NCBI RefSeq assembly: GCF_018688315.1 | Contig: NZ_CP061315.1 | Location: 1,612,001 to 1,676,000, forward strand | Source of the DNA: Polynucleobacter sp. AP-Kolm-20A-A1 | Lineage (GTDB): Bacteria > Pseudomonadota > Gammaproteobacteria > Burkholderiales > Burkholderiaceae | DNA: 64,000 nucleotides | Direction: 5' to 3' | In this document: piece by piece, positions 30,137 to 39,828 of the stretch | How positions within the stretch are numbered: the first letter of the stretch is position 1 | Layout: each line of letters starts with the position of its first letter | The notes under the pieces: model-generated | Seen by the model: only the letters and a program-made list of their open reading frames with translations | Told to the model about the DNA's origin: nothing | The model's database searches: none | Translations under genes and position numbers: made by a program

Positions 30137-31627
30137 ATGAATGCACCAGAAGCACTATTTCCAGCCAGCTGGACCAAAGCCAAAAAACAAGCAGACCTCA
30201 TCAAACTAGCGAAGTCAATCCTGCTTGAACCAACAGGGTTATCAGAGCAAGATCTTCACCATACATTTGGCAACATGTTTACCCATCGCCTTGACGATGC
30301 TGACCTTTACTTTCAGCATACCCGCAGCGAAAGCTGGAGTCTTGAAGAAGGTATTGTGAAATCTGGCAGCTTTAATATCGACCAAGGTGTTGGTGTCAGA
30401 GCAATTTATGGTGACAAGACTGCTTTTGCCTATTCAGACGAAATTAATTTAGAGGCTCTGGATAAGGCTGCAAAAGCCACCCGAGTAATTGGACCTCAAG
30501 GCGGAAAACAAGCGGTTGCAAGCAAACTCTTTAATCCGGTTTCTAATAAGCTTTACTCCGATCTCAATCCTCTGGACTCCCTCCAGCCTAAGGAAAAAAT
30601 TGCCTTACTTGAAAGTATTGAGCGTCGTGCAAAAGCACGTGATCCGCGCATCATTCAAGTCATGGCGAGTCTAGCTGGTGAATTTGACGTCGTCCTCGTA
30701 GTGAGAGCCGACGGCCTTCTTGCAGCTGACGTTCGTCCGCTAGTACGGGTTTCTGTACATGTGATCGCAGAACAAAATGGTCGTCGTGAATCAGGCTCTT
30801 CTGGTGGTGGTGCACGTCATGACTATCTTTACTTTGATGCCGAACTTATCAATCGCTATGTTGATGAAGCAGTAGATGGCGCACTAGTAAATCTAGAATC
30901 ACGCCCCGCTCCTGCAGGACCAATGACAGTAGTCATGGGTCCTGGCTGGCCTGGCGTTCTTTTACATGAAGCAGTTGGTCACGGTCTAGAGGGTGACTTT
31001 AATCGCAAAGGATCTTCGGCTTTTGCTGGTCGTATCGGACAACGCGTTGCCGCCAAAGGTGTAACCGTAGTCGATGATGGAACTCTTTCTGGACGCAGAG
31101 GATCCTTAAATATTGATGATGAGGGCACTCCCACTCAATGCACTACCTTGATTGAGGATGGTATTTTGAAGGGCTATATTCAAGACAGCCTCAATGCTCG
31201 ACTTATGAATATGCCTCTCACAGGAAATGGTCGTCGTGAAAGTTTTGCATCTCTCCCGATGCCACGCATGACGAATACCTACATGCTTGCCGGCAAAGAT
31301 GATCCCCAAGAAATTGTGGCCAGCATCAAGCGAGGTCTCTATGCAGTGAATTTCGGTGGCGGTCAGGTAGACATTACAAGCGGCAAATTTGTTTTTTCCG
31401 CCTCTGAAGCTTATTGGGTGGAAAACGGCAAAATCCAATACCCTGTTAAAGGTGCAACCATTATTGGTAGCGGTCCCGAGTCCTTAAAACAGGTCTCTAT
31501 GATTGGAAATGACCTCAAACTAGATGGCGGCGTAGGGGTTTGCGGCAAAGAGGGGCAAAGCGTTCCCGTCGGGGTTGGGCAGCCCACCCTGAGGATTGAT
31601 AGCCTGACCGTGGGCGGGACTGCCTGA
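30137..31627 (+). CDS. tldD: Metalloprotease TldD
   Basis: TldD with its partner TldE/PmbA forms a zinc metalloprotease that degrades unfolded peptides and matures some peptide products. The 496-residue product carries the metal-binding [16 protein letters not shown] segment (HExxxH type) after [14 protein letters not shown]. It also has the conserved N-terminal [27 protein letters not shown] and the C-terminal GICGKEGQ-like end ([19 protein letters not shown]). No tldE partner is in this window. It closes the yhdP-nit-tldD run. Confidence 0.94.
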   Translation: MNAPEALFPASWTKAKKQADLIKLAKSILLEPTGLSEQDLHHTFGNMFTHRLDDADLYFQHTRSESWSLEEGIVKSGSFNIDQGVGVRAIYGDKTAFAYSDEINLEALDKAAKATRVIGPQGGKQAVASKLFNPVSNKLYSDLNPLDSLQPKEKIALLESIERRAKARDPRIIQVMASLAGEFDVVLVVRADGLLAADVRPLVRVSVHVIAEQNGRRESGSSGGGARHDYLYFDAELINRYVDEAVDGALVNLESRPAPAGPMTVVMGPGWPGVLLHEAVGHGLEGDFNRKGSSAFAGRIGQRVAAKGVTVVDDGTLSGRRGSLNIDDEGTPTQCTTLIEDGILKGYIQDSLNARLMNMPLTGNGRRESFASLPMPRMTNTYMLAGKDDPQEIVASIKRGLYAVNFGGGQVDITSGKFVFSASEAYWVENGKIQYPVKGATIIGSGPESLKQVSMIGNDLKLDGGVGVCGKEGQSVPVGVGQPTLRIDSLTVGGTA

Positions 31628-31638
31628 GATTGCCAAAT

Positions 31639-31658
31639 TACGGCTTAAAATAGCCGTA
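31639..31658 (+). promoter_or_regulatory. Hairpin and -10-like box abutting the aroG start codon
   Basis: TACGGCT (31639-31645) and AGCCGTA (31652-31658) form a perfect 7-bp stem whose last base is the A of the aroG ATG. Its loop is TAAAAT, a good -10 hexamer ending seven bases before the ATG. No Shine-Dalgarno sequence is present and no clear -35 box was found. Confidence 0.4.
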
Positions 31659-32782
31659 TGAGCCAACAAAATACAAACCCAGCTAATTGGTACTCCGCAG
31701 TCGACAAGACCTCGGATACCGACGATCAACGCATTCACAACATCTCTGTTCTGCCTCCGCCAGAGCATTTGATTCGCTTCTTTCCAATTTCTGGAACACC
31801 AACTGAAGCGTTGATTAGCAAAACTCGTCAAAAAATTCGCGACATTATTCATGGCAAAGATGATCGTTTACTCGTCATCATCGGACCATGCTCAATTCAC
31901 GATCCAAAAGCAGCGCTTGAATATTGCCAACGTCTCTTGGCTGAGCGCGAGCGTTTTTCTGGTGAATTAGAAATTGTGATGCGCGTGTATTTTGAAAAAC
32001 CGCGTACCACTGTTGGCTGGAAAGGTTTGATTAACGACCCATACCTCGACGAAAGCTATCGCATCGAAGAAGGACTCCGCCTTGCGCGTCAAGTATTGAT
32101 GGAAATTAATCGCTTAGGCATGCCAGCTGGTAGCGAATTCTTAGACGTAATTTCTCCACAATATATTGCTGACCTGATTTCATGGGGCGCAATTGGTGCA
32201 CGCACCACCGAGAGTCAAGTCCATCGTGAACTCGCGTCTGGTTTATCTGCGCCTATCGGATTTAAGAATGGCACTGATGGCAATATCAAAATTGCTACTG
32301 ATGCTATTCAAGCCGCAGGTCGTCCGCACCATTTCTTATCTGTTCATAAGAACGGTCAAGTATCCGTTGTGGAAACCAAAGGAAATAAAGATTGCCACGT
32401 GATTTTGCGTGGTGGTAAAGAGCCTAACTATGAAGCAAAGTATGTTCAGGCAGCCTGCGCTGAGCTAGAAGCAGCAAAGCTTCCAGCCAGTTTGATGGTA
32501 GATCTATCTCACGCCAATTCAAGCAAGAAGCATGAGCGTCAAATCATTGTTGCTGATGATGTCGCACAACAAATTGAATCTGGATCCCATCAGATTTTTG
32601 GCGTAATGGTTGAGAGCCATCTAAATGACGGCGCTCAAAAATTCACGCCAGGCAAAGATGATCCAAGCAAACTTGAGTATGGCCGCAGCATTACCGATGC
32701 TTGCATTAATTGGGATGATTCAGTGCAAGTGCTGGAGCGTCTTGCAACCGCCGTTAAGAATCGTAGAAACAAGAAAAAATAA
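31658..32782 (+). CDS. aroG: 3-deoxy-7-phosphoheptulonate synthase (DAHP synthase, class I)
   Basis: The enzyme condenses phosphoenolpyruvate and erythrose 4-phosphate, opening the shikimate pathway. The 374-residue protein is of the AroG/F/H type, with LLVIIGPCSIHDPKAALEY, MRVYFEKPRTTVGWKGLINDP, and SLMVDLSHANSSKKHERQ holding metal and PEP ligands. The family has paralogs with different amino-acid feedback. The isoform here cannot be told from sequence alone, so the symbol marks the type. It has its own upstream region and a strong terminator shared with the gene on the other strand. Confidence 0.93.
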   Translation: MSQQNTNPANWYSAVDKTSDTDDQRIHNISVLPPPEHLIRFFPISGTPTEALISKTRQKIRDIIHGKDDRLLVIIGPCSIHDPKAALEYCQRLLAERERFSGELEIVMRVYFEKPRTTVGWKGLINDPYLDESYRIEEGLRLARQVLMEINRLGMPAGSEFLDVISPQYIADLISWGAIGARTTESQVHRELASGLSAPIGFKNGTDGNIKIATDAIQAAGRPHHFLSVHKNGQVSVVETKGNKDCHVILRGGKEPNYEAKYVQAACAELEAAKLPASLMVDLSHANSSKKHERQIIVADDVAQQIESGSHQIFGVMVESHLNDGAQKFTPGKDDPSKLEYGRSITDACINWDDSVQVLERLATAVKNRRNKKK

Positions 32783-32811
32783 CGCAGCCGAAATTACTCA
32801 GTAGCACAGCT

Positions 32812-32840
32812 AAAAGAGACTAATTTATTTAGTCTCTTTT
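32812..32840. terminator. Bidirectional terminator between aroG and the cobalamin adenosyltransferase gene
   Basis: AAAAGAGACTAA (32812-32823) and TTAGTCTCTTTT (32829-32840) form a 12-bp stem with a 5-base loop, followed by T's on the plus strand. The stem contains the last codons and stop of the minus-strand gene. Confidence 0.85.
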
Positions 32841-33394
32841 TTTTCGTGCTTCCAAAGCACATCCGATCCACCAGCTGCACGATTGAGAATACGCGCAATA
32901 ACAAAGAGTAGGTCAGACAAGCGATTGACATATTGACGAGGAGAATCGTATAAAGGCTCTTCCCAGCCCAAGCGAACAATTGAACGCTCTGCTCTTCTGC
33001 AAACAGTACGACAAACATGGGCTTGCGCTGCGGCGCGAGTGCCGCCAGGCAAAATAAACTCTGTCAAAGGTGGTAACTGCTGGTTATATTTTTCTAGCCA
33101 AACATCGAGCTGGGCAACATGCTCAGGATTGAGTAGTTTGTAGTTGGGAATACATAGCTCTCCGCCCAAATCAAATAAATCATGCTGCACCTGCAGAAAA
33201 AGCTCGCGCATTTCGGCGGAAACGCTTTCCGGGATGTCTTCAGTCATCAAAACGCCGATTTCAGAGTTCAACTCGTCAACATCGCCCATGGCGCAGATCC
33301 GTAGGTGATCCTTCTCAACGCGACTTCCATCGCCTAAGCCGGTCATTCCTGCATCACCCGTTCTAGTGGCGATTTTTGATAGTCGATTTCCCAT
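32825..33394 (-). CDS. Cob(I)alamin adenosyltransferase, PduO type
   Basis: The enzyme transfers the adenosyl group of ATP to cob(I)alamin, forming adenosylcobalamin. The 189-residue protein opens with SKIATRTGDAGMTGLGDGSRVEKD, the PduO ATP-binding segment (residues about 5-28). It contains GDVDELNSEIGVL, and its C-terminal half has the conserved RRAERSIVRL and YVNRLSDLLFVIAR helices. No cobalamin-dependent enzyme or cobalamin synthesis gene lies nearby, so it may serve salvage. Divergent from glcD by 18 bp. Confidence 0.92.
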   Translation of the reverse strand: MGNRLSKIATRTGDAGMTGLGDGSRVEKDHLRICAMGDVDELNSEIGVLMTEDIPESVSAEMRELFLQVQHDLFDLGGELCIPNYKLLNPEHVAQLDVWLEKYNQQLPPLTEFILPGGTRAAAQAHVCRTVCRRAERSIVRLGWEEPLYDSPRQYVNRLSDLLFVIARILNRAAGGSDVLWKHEKKETK

Positions 33395-33412
33395 AAGCTT
33401 AATTATAGGTAA

Positions 33413-34927
33413 ATGGCTAAAATGATTCTTATGAATATGGTGACCCCACCCCCCGATTTAGCCGCTATTAGCGCCCTTCAGTCCAAATTGGTTAAGGCAT
33501 TACGCCCAATCCTTCCGGAGCATGCCCTTTTATGGGAGCCGGAGGACACCATTCCCTACGAATGTGATGGTTTAGCTGCCTATCGACGCATGCCTCTGGC
33601 AGTAGCACTTCCAGAAACAGAAGAGCAAGTCGTCCAAATTTTGAAGATTTGCCACTCGATGCAAATTCCAGTGGTTCCGCGCGGATCTGGAACTGGCCTC
33701 TCTGGTGGGGCAATGCCACTTTCTCAAGGCTTGGTACTTTCTTTGGCAAAGCTTAAAAAAATTATCAGCATCGATCCATTTACACGCACAGCAGTGGTTC
33801 AGCCTGGCGTTCGCAATCTTGCGATCTCAGAAGCGGTTGCACATCTTGGCCTGTACTACGCACCAGACCCTTCATCACAAATTGCTTGTTCTATTGGCGG
33901 AAATGTCAATGAAAACTCTGGTGGCGTGCATTGCCTTAAATACGGCCTCACTCTGCACAACGTTCTCCGTGTCCGCGGAATACTAATGAATGGTGAGATT
34001 GTGGAATTTGGCGGTCTAGCGCCAGATGCTCCTGGACTAGATTTACTAGCAATCATGATGGGCAGCGAAGGTATGCTCGCAGTAGTTACTGAAGTCACCG
34101 TGAAATTAGTTGCCAAACCAAAATTAGCGCGCGTGATTATGGCTAGCTTTGATGACATTGAAAAAGGTGGTAATGCTGTTGCCGCCATCATTGCTGCCGG
34201 CATCATCCCTGCTGGTTTAGAGATGATGGATAAGGCTACTACCCGCGCCGTAGAAGAGTTTGTACACGCAGGATATGACCTCGATGCTGCAGCAATTTTA
34301 CTCTGCGAATCCGACGGCACTCCAGAGGAGGTTGCTGAAGAAATCGAACGTATGACCAAGGTACTCGAAGAAGCTGGTGCTAGCGGTATTCAGATCTCCA
34401 AGGATGAGAGTGAACGCTTAAAGTTTTGGAGTGGCCGCAAGAATGCCTTCCCTGCTGCCGGCCGCTTAGCACCTGATTACTACTGTATGGACGGCACTAT
34501 TCCTCGTCGTCATATTGCCACCCTACTCAAACGCATTCAGGGCATGGAAGAAAAGTATGGTCTTGGTTGTTTGAATGTTTTTCATGCTGGCGATGGCAAC
34601 ATGCATCCACTCATTCTATTTAACGGCGCCGATCAAGAAGAATGGCATCGTGCCGAAGAATTTGGTACTGAAATTTTAGAAGCCTGTGTGGAGCTTGGTG
34701 GCACCATCACCGGTGAACATGGTGTTGGCATTGAAAAAATTAATTCAATGTGCGTTCAGTTTGGCGAGGGTGAGCGCGAATCTTTCTGGGGCGTGAAGAG
34801 CGCTTTTGATCCAGAGAAGTTACTGAACCCAGATAAAGCCATTCCAACATTGAATCGCTGCGCCGAGTACGGTCGCATGAGAATTAGTGGTGGCCAGTTG
34901 CCTCACCCAGAATTGGAGCGCTTCTAA
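33413..34927 (+). CDS. glcD: Glycolate oxidase subunit GlcD (FAD-linked)
   Basis: GlcD is the catalytic FAD subunit of the membrane-associated glycolate oxidase that turns glycolate to glyoxylate. The 504-residue protein closely follows E. coli GlcD. It has IPYECDGLAAYR, the FAD-binding VPRGSGTGLSGGAMPL (residues about 91-106), YYAPDPSSQIACSIGGNV, GGVHCLKYGLT, VFHAGDGNMHPL and ISGEHGIG-like ITGEHGVGIEK. Three in-frame ATGs (33413, 33422, 33431) make the exact start uncertain. glcE starts one base into the stop codon (TAATG). Glycolate is abundant in freshwater as algal excretion, which fits the inferred host. Confidence 0.95.
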   Translation: MAKMILMNMVTPPPDLAAISALQSKLVKALRPILPEHALLWEPEDTIPYECDGLAAYRRMPLAVALPETEEQVVQILKICHSMQIPVVPRGSGTGLSGGAMPLSQGLVLSLAKLKKIISIDPFTRTAVVQPGVRNLAISEAVAHLGLYYAPDPSSQIACSIGGNVNENSGGVHCLKYGLTLHNVLRVRGILMNGEIVEFGGLAPDAPGLDLLAIMMGSEGMLAVVTEVTVKLVAKPKLARVIMASFDDIEKGGNAVAAIIAAGIIPAGLEMMDKATTRAVEEFVHAGYDLDAAAILLCESDGTPEEVAEEIERMTKVLEEAGASGIQISKDESERLKFWSGRKNAFPAAGRLAPDYYCMDGTIPRRHIATLLKRIQGMEEKYGLGCLNVFHAGDGNMHPLILFNGADQEEWHRAEEFGTEILEACVELGGTITGEHGVGIEKINSMCVQFGEGERESFWGVKSAFDPEKLLNPDKAIPTLNRCAEYGRMRISGGQLPHPELERF

Positions 34928-36072
34928 TGACAATCTCCAATCCGCAGATCAACGCATTCCGCGAGCAAATTCTAAATGCAGCCAAGAATAAGACTTCGCT
35001 TTCGATTGAAGGTGGCGGCACAAAATCTTGGTATGGAAATCCGAATGGATACGAAAAACTTGATGCACGCCCTTACTCAGGCATTCTGGAATATCAGCCA
35101 GAGGAGCTGGTAATCACCGCGTGTACAGGCACGCCTCTAAAAGAAATTGAAGCGGCTCTCAAGGAAAAAAATCAGGTGCTCGCTTTTGAGCCGCCTCATT
35201 TTGGTGAGAACGCAACTTTTGGTGGTGCAATCGCCGCAGGTCTTGCTGGACCTGGACGCATCACCGTCGGCAACTTCCGAGACTTTGTATTGGGAGCTCG
35301 TATTCTGGATGGCAAAGGTCAAGACCTTTCCTTTGGCGGCAAAGTTATGAAGAACGTTGCAGGGTATGACGTTTCACGTTTGATTCCTGGATCCCTGGGA
35401 ACACTAGCGCTTTTATTGGAGGCATCAGTCAAAGTACTCCCAAAGCCAGCAGCTACCGCTACGTTACGCTGTCAGATTTCCCAAGAAAAAGCTCTGAAAG
35501 CTTTGAATCAATGGGCTGGTCAACCTCTACCTCTATCAGCAAGTTGCTGGATTGGCTCAGGAAAAGGTGGAGATGGAGAGTTAACTTTCCGTCTCGCTGG
35601 TGCAGCTGCTGCCGTTAAGGCCGCAATTCCATTGATGCGTTCTTTAATAAATGCCGCAGAACTCAACGCAGAAGTAGCTGAAAATTTCTGGGATGATTTG
35701 CGCGAACAAAAACTCGCTGCCTTTAATAATCTTGGTGTCGATCAAACTCTCTATCGCTTGGCATTACCTGCTGCGTGTGGACCCATCGCGATTACTGGCG
35801 CCAATGATGAAATTATTTTGGAGTGGCACGGTCAACAACGCTGGATTAAAGCGTCTGGTGATGAAGCCACCTTTAATACACTCAAAGCATTAGCAAACTC
35901 TCATGGTGGACATGCGACTCGCTTTAGACAGGGCGCAAACGTTGACCCTGCTTATCAGCGTTTTACATTGCTATCAGAACAATCCCATTCCAAAGCCCTC
36001 GAGGCAGTACAAGAACGCCTAAGATCAGCCTTTGATCCCGCTGGTGTATTTGCTACTAAACGTCTTCCATAA
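34927..36072 (+). CDS. glcE: Glycolate oxidase subunit GlcE
   Basis: GlcE is the second FAD-binding subunit of glycolate oxidase. The 381-residue protein is a shortened FAD-linked oxidase: SIEGGGTKSWYG, GILEYQPEELVITACTGTPL, FGENATFGGAIAAGLAGPGR and the conserved GGKVMKNVAGYDVSRL are present, with a C-terminal FDPAGVF. It overlaps the glcD stop codon by one base and ends 8 bp before glcF, so the three subunits are clearly in one operon. Confidence 0.94.
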   Translation: MTISNPQINAFREQILNAAKNKTSLSIEGGGTKSWYGNPNGYEKLDARPYSGILEYQPEELVITACTGTPLKEIEAALKEKNQVLAFEPPHFGENATFGGAIAAGLAGPGRITVGNFRDFVLGARILDGKGQDLSFGGKVMKNVAGYDVSRLIPGSLGTLALLLEASVKVLPKPAATATLRCQISQEKALKALNQWAGQPLPLSASCWIGSGKGGDGELTFRLAGAAAAVKAAIPLMRSLINAAELNAEVAENFWDDLREQKLAAFNNLGVDQTLYRLALPAACGPIAITGANDEIILEWHGQQRWIKASGDEATFNTLKALANSHGGHATRFRQGANVDPAYQRFTLLSEQSHSKALEAVQERLRSAFDPAGVFATKRLP

Positions 36073-36080
36073 GTATTTCT

Positions 36081-37358
36081 ATGCAAACTCAACTCGCCCC
36101 TCAATTTGCCAACACACCGGAAGGTATCGAGGCAGCCCGCATTCTGGGTAAATGCGTCCATTGCGGTTTCTGTACCGCAACTTGCCCCACTTATCAAATA
36201 CTTGGGGATGAGTTAGATGGTCCGCGCGGACGCATCTATCTGATCAAGCAAATTGCTGAAGGTCAGGCCCCTACTGAAAAAACGCGTTTACATTTAGACC
36301 GTTGTTTAACCTGCCGCAATTGCGAGAGTACTTGCCCTAGTGGAGTGCAATACGGGAATCTAGTGGATATTGGCCGCAAGTGGGCAGAAGAAAATACGCC
36401 TGCGCGCCCAGTTACTCAACGCCTAACTCGTTGGGCTCTAAAAGAAGGTTTAACAAAACCTGCTTTATTTAATACAGCCATGACCTTGGGTCGTTTAGTG
36501 CGCCCATTGATGCCAAGTGGAATCAAACGCAAGATTCCACTTACCATTAATAAAGCCTTAGCCAGCACCACCGATGCCTATGCAAGACCCAGCGCAACTC
36601 ATCAGCGCAAAATGGTTTTGCTTGAAGGTTGCGTACAGCCTGGCATGTTGCCAAACATCAATTCAGCAACAGCCCGCGTACTGAATGCTTTAAAGATTCA
36701 GTTAATTAGCGCGCCAAGCGCTACCTGTTGTGGAGCATTACGCTATCACCTAAATGATCAAGCTGGGGGGCTAGAGAATGCTAAGCAAAATATTGATGCT
36801 TGGTGGCCACTAGTTGAAAGTGGAGTTGAAGCTATTGTGATGACAGCCTCTGGATGCGGCGTCATGGTGAAAGACTATGGTCATTTATTTTCCAATGATC
36901 CAGTTTATGCAAGTAAAGCCAAAAAGATCTCTGAATTAACTAAAGATATTTCTGAGATTCTTCCGGCTCTTGAAAATGAACTCGTACAGTTGATTGGCAC
37001 AGATCCAAAACCAGGCGTGGTGTATCACCCACCTTGCACTTTGCAGCATGGGCAACAAATTCGCGGCAAAGTAGAAGGCTTACTCTCCAGCATTGGTGTT
37101 GGCGTTCGTTTGTGCGCCGATAGCCATCTTTGCTGTGGCTCTGCTGGCACTTACTCAGTTACTCAACCAGAACTATCCGAGCAACTCCGCAGAAATAAAC
37201 TGACTCACTTAAATGCGGCCTGCGTGGAATCTGGGGCGGAGGTCATTGTTTCCGGAAACATTGGCTGCATCACCCATCTTCAGCAAGATGACACTCCAGT
37301 AGTGCATTGGATTGAAATCGTAGATCAATTGATCAGCAAATCTTCTAAGGCCTCATGA
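36081..37358 (+). CDS. glcF: Glycolate oxidase iron-sulfur subunit GlcF
   Basis: GlcF passes electrons from the flavin subunits towards the quinone pool. The 425-residue protein has two 4Fe-4S ferredoxin motifs near the N-terminus, CVHCGFCTATCP (residues about 26-37) and CLTCRNCESTCPSG. It also has two C-terminal cysteine-rich CCG repeats (ATCCGALRYH and HLCCGSAGTY), as in GlpC and heterodisulfide reductase D-like proteins. Its stop overlaps the start of the yggS-like gene (ATGA at 37355-37358). Confidence 0.95.
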   Translation: MQTQLAPQFANTPEGIEAARILGKCVHCGFCTATCPTYQILGDELDGPRGRIYLIKQIAEGQAPTEKTRLHLDRCLTCRNCESTCPSGVQYGNLVDIGRKWAEENTPARPVTQRLTRWALKEGLTKPALFNTAMTLGRLVRPLMPSGIKRKIPLTINKALASTTDAYARPSATHQRKMVLLEGCVQPGMLPNINSATARVLNALKIQLISAPSATCCGALRYHLNDQAGGLENAKQNIDAWWPLVESGVEAIVMTASGCGVMVKDYGHLFSNDPVYASKAKKISELTKDISEILPALENELVQLIGTDPKPGVVYHPPCTLQHGQQIRGKVEGLLSSIGVGVRLCADSHLCCGSAGTYSVTQPELSEQLRRNKLTHLNAACVESGAEVIVSGNIGCITHLQQDDTPVVHWIEIVDQLISKSSKAS

Positions 37359-38080
37359 ATTCAATTGTTGTAAACCTAATACAAATTAGGGAACGTATTG
37401 AGCTTGCCGCTTTGACAGCAAAGCGCGAGCCTGAAGAGATTGAACTCTTGGCTGTTAGCAAAACCTTTCCTGCTTCAGTGGTCGAGGAAGCAATGCATGC
37501 GGGTCAATCGGCTTTTGGCGAAAACTATGTCCAAGAAGCAGTCGAAAAGATTGAAAAGCTTGCCAAATTACGCCCTTGGTTGATCTGGCACTTTATTGGT
37601 CCACTGCAAAGCAATAAAACTAGAGAAGTAGCAGAGCACTTTGATTGGGTTCATAGTGTCGATAGACTTAAGATCGCTGAGCGCCTTTCTGCACAACGCG
37701 GTGAATTTCCAGACTTGCCTCCTCTACAAGTTTGCGTACAAATAAACGTCAGTGAAGAAGACACCAAAAGTGGGATTTCACTGGCGGAAGTGGAAGACCT
37801 GTGTAATGCCATTACCTCTTTGCCAAACCTGGTTCTCAGAGGCTTAATGGCTATCCCCGCACCCAACCCAGACCCGATCGAGCAAAGGCAAGCTTTTGCA
37901 GCCGTACAGGATTGCTTTAAGAAAATTCAAACTGCTCATGCTACTGAATTGGGATACCAATTCTTTGACACTCTTTCGATGGGGATGTCGGATGATTTGG
38001 AGGCTGCTATTGCCGAAGGAAGCACTATGGTTCGTATTGGTACAGCCATTTTTGGGAAGCGCGATAAGATTAGCAAATGA
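37355..38080 (+). CDS. YggS-family pyridoxal phosphate homeostasis protein
   Basis: This family (YggS/PLPBP) binds pyridoxal phosphate without known catalysis and balances vitamin B6 and amino-acid pools. The 241-residue TIM-barrel protein has the PLP lysine in LLAVSKTFPASVVEEA (near residue 36), AFGENYVQEAVEKIE, WHFIGPLQSNKTR, and LSMGMSDDLEAAIAEGSTMVRIGTAIFG. It overlaps glcF upstream and proC downstream, each by 4 bp. The yggS-proC pairing is widespread and supports the call. Confidence 0.94.
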   Translation: MNSIVVNLIQIRERIELAALTAKREPEEIELLAVSKTFPASVVEEAMHAGQSAFGENYVQEAVEKIEKLAKLRPWLIWHFIGPLQSNKTREVAEHFDWVHSVDRLKIAERLSAQRGEFPDLPPLQVCVQINVSEEDTKSGISLAEVEDLCNAITSLPNLVLRGLMAIPAPNPDPIEQRQAFAAVQDCFKKIQTAHATELGYQFFDTLSMGMSDDLEAAIAEGSTMVRIGTAIFGKRDKISK

Positions 38081-38958
38081 CTACAAACAAAACTGTACAA
38101 AACTCAACAAAAAAAAATAGCAACGCCCACATTACCTTTATTGGTGGTGGCAATATGGGACGCGCCCTCATTAGCGGTCTTCTTGCGAATGGGTTTGAGC
38201 CCAATCAAATTTCCGTTGTAGAAGCAAACGCCTCTACAGCCTTAAAACTTTACGAAGATTTTGGAGTGCAAGGCATTGGCGCTTTAGAGCAAATCGCTTT
38301 TGACTTCTCTAAAAATAATGTTGTTGTGATGGCAATAAAACCACAAGACTTCAATGTCGTTGCCAAGGGATTAGCCTCAAAACTAAAACATGCCAGCGCG
38401 CCAGGCCCACTAATTCTGAGTATCGCCGCTGGTATTCGTCTCAAAGATATGAGTCGTTGGTTAGATCATGCACGTTGTGTTCGCGCCATGCCAAATACCC
38501 CCGCTTTAATTGGCAAAGGAATTACTGGTTTATTTGCAGATGCTGCCGTTAATGAATCTGACCGAGCTTTGGCTGAAACCATTTGTAATGCAGTGGGACA
38601 AGCAGTATGGGTTTCAGAAGAAAAACTGATGGATGCAGTGACTGCTGTTTCTGGTAGCGGCCCCGCTTATGTTTTTGCCTTCTTGGAAGCCATGCAATCT
38701 GCTGGAGAGAAGTTGGGTCTTGATGCCCAGACTGCACGCAAACTAGCCTATGCAACCCTAGAAGGGGCCACACAGCTAGCCCATAACTCCGATGAGCATG
38801 CAGGCGTTCTACGAGAAAGAGTGACCTCCAAAGGCGGCACTACAGCAGCAGCTTTGGATGTGCTGAAGCAGCAAGGCTGGCATGAGATTCTGGAGAAAGC
38901 GATTGATGCGGCTAGTCAGCGCGGCGAAACTATGGGTGATGAGCTAGGAAAGAGCTAA
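38077..38958 (+). CDS. proC: Pyrroline-5-carboxylate reductase
   Basis: ProC makes proline from pyrroline-5-carboxylate using NADPH. The 293-residue protein has a short polar N-terminal extension and then [16 protein letters not shown], the Rossmann dinucleotide motif. Later come [27 protein letters not shown] and the family signature [16 protein letters not shown]. The ATGA overlap with the preceding gene suggests translational coupling. Its last 4 bp overlap the end of ubiA on the other strand. Confidence 0.95.
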   Translation: MTTNKTVQNSTKKNSNAHITFIGGGNMGRALISGLLANGFEPNQISVVEANASTALKLYEDFGVQGIGALEQIAFDFSKNNVVVMAIKPQDFNVVAKGLASKLKHASAPGPLILSIAAGIRLKDMSRWLDHARCVRAMPNTPALIGKGITGLFADAAVNESDRALAETICNAVGQAVWVSEEKLMDAVTAVSGSGPAYVFAFLEAMQSAGEKLGLDAQTARKLAYATLEGATQLAHNSDEHAGVLRERVTSKGGTTAAALDVLKQQGWHEILEKAIDAASQRGETMGDELGKS

Positions 38959-39818
38959 TTTAGGCTTAAACCTAAAACAATTCCTAGAAATAAAAAACCG
39001 CCTAACCAGTTATTGTGGCGAAAAGCCTTGAAGCAATCTTCTCTATTGCGAGTAGATACCAGTTTTAAGTGATAGATTGCGCAAGCCAATGCCGCAAACC
39101 AGCCGACTAGAAAATAATTACTGAGATTAGCTAATTGCGCCACCCATAGCTGGCTCAGAAAAAGCATCCCGTAGCTGATTGCGATTGCAACTACATCGAA
39201 CTGACCAAAAGTGATAGCAGAGGTTTTAAGGCCCAAGCGCAAGTCATCATCTCGATCAACCATAGCGTAAGCGGTGTCATATGCGATTGCCCAAAATATA
39301 TTCCCAATAAATAAGAACCAAGCCTCTAGGGGAATGAAATCCAGAATTGCAGCATAGGCCATGGGAATACCAAAGCCGAAGGCAATTCCTAAAATGGCTT
39401 GAGGAATTGCAAAGAAGCGCTTAGTGAAGGGATAAACAAAGGCGACTAACAAAGCGAATACTGACAATTGCTTAGTAAAAGCATTTAAGGGTTGAATCAA
39501 GAGAAAGGCCATCAAAGCCAATACGCCAGCCACTGCAACAGCCTCTTTGCCAGAGATTTTTCCACTAGTGACTGGGCGGCCTTGCGTTCTTTTTACATGG
39601 CGATCAAAATCGCGGTCCGCATAGTCATTCATTGCGCAACCAGCACTACGCATTAGAAACGTACCCACTACAAAGATGGTCAAGATAGATAAGTCAGGTG
39701 TGCCGCTACTTGCTAACCAAAGGGCCCAAAGCGTAGGCCATAAAAGCAATAAGGTCCCAATAGGCTTATCCAGCCTGATTAAATATGCATATGAAATTAA
39801 ACGGTCTTGTAAATTCAT
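38955..39818 (-). CDS. ubiA: 4-hydroxybenzoate polyprenyltransferase
   Basis: UbiA attaches the polyprenyl tail to 4-hydroxybenzoate in ubiquinone synthesis. The 287-residue membrane protein has several hydrophobic helices and the two aspartate-rich motifs of the superfamily: [15 protein letters not shown] near residues 64-78 and [15 protein letters not shown] near 188-202. YPFTKR lies between them. It is 10 bp downstream of recG on the same strand and convergent with proC. Confidence 0.94.
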   Translation of the reverse strand: MNLQDRLISYAYLIRLDKPIGTLLLLWPTLWALWLASSGTPDLSILTIFVVGTFLMRSAGCAMNDYADRDFDRHVKRTQGRPVTSGKISGKEAVAVAGVLALMAFLLIQPLNAFTKQLSVFALLVAFVYPFTKRFFAIPQAILGIAFGFGIPMAYAAILDFIPLEAWFLFIGNIFWAIAYDTAYAMVDRDDDLRLGLKTSAITFGQFDVVAIAISYGMLFLSQLWVAQLANLSNYFLVGWFAALACAIYHLKLVSTRNREDCFKAFRHNNWLGGFLFLGIVLGLSLN

Positions 39819-39828
39819 ATAGGAATTA

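Noticed and set aside
33856..34359. 167-codon minus-strand frame inside glcD
   Set aside because: Low-complexity Ser/Ala/Ile composition mirrors the conserved glcD codons on the other strand.
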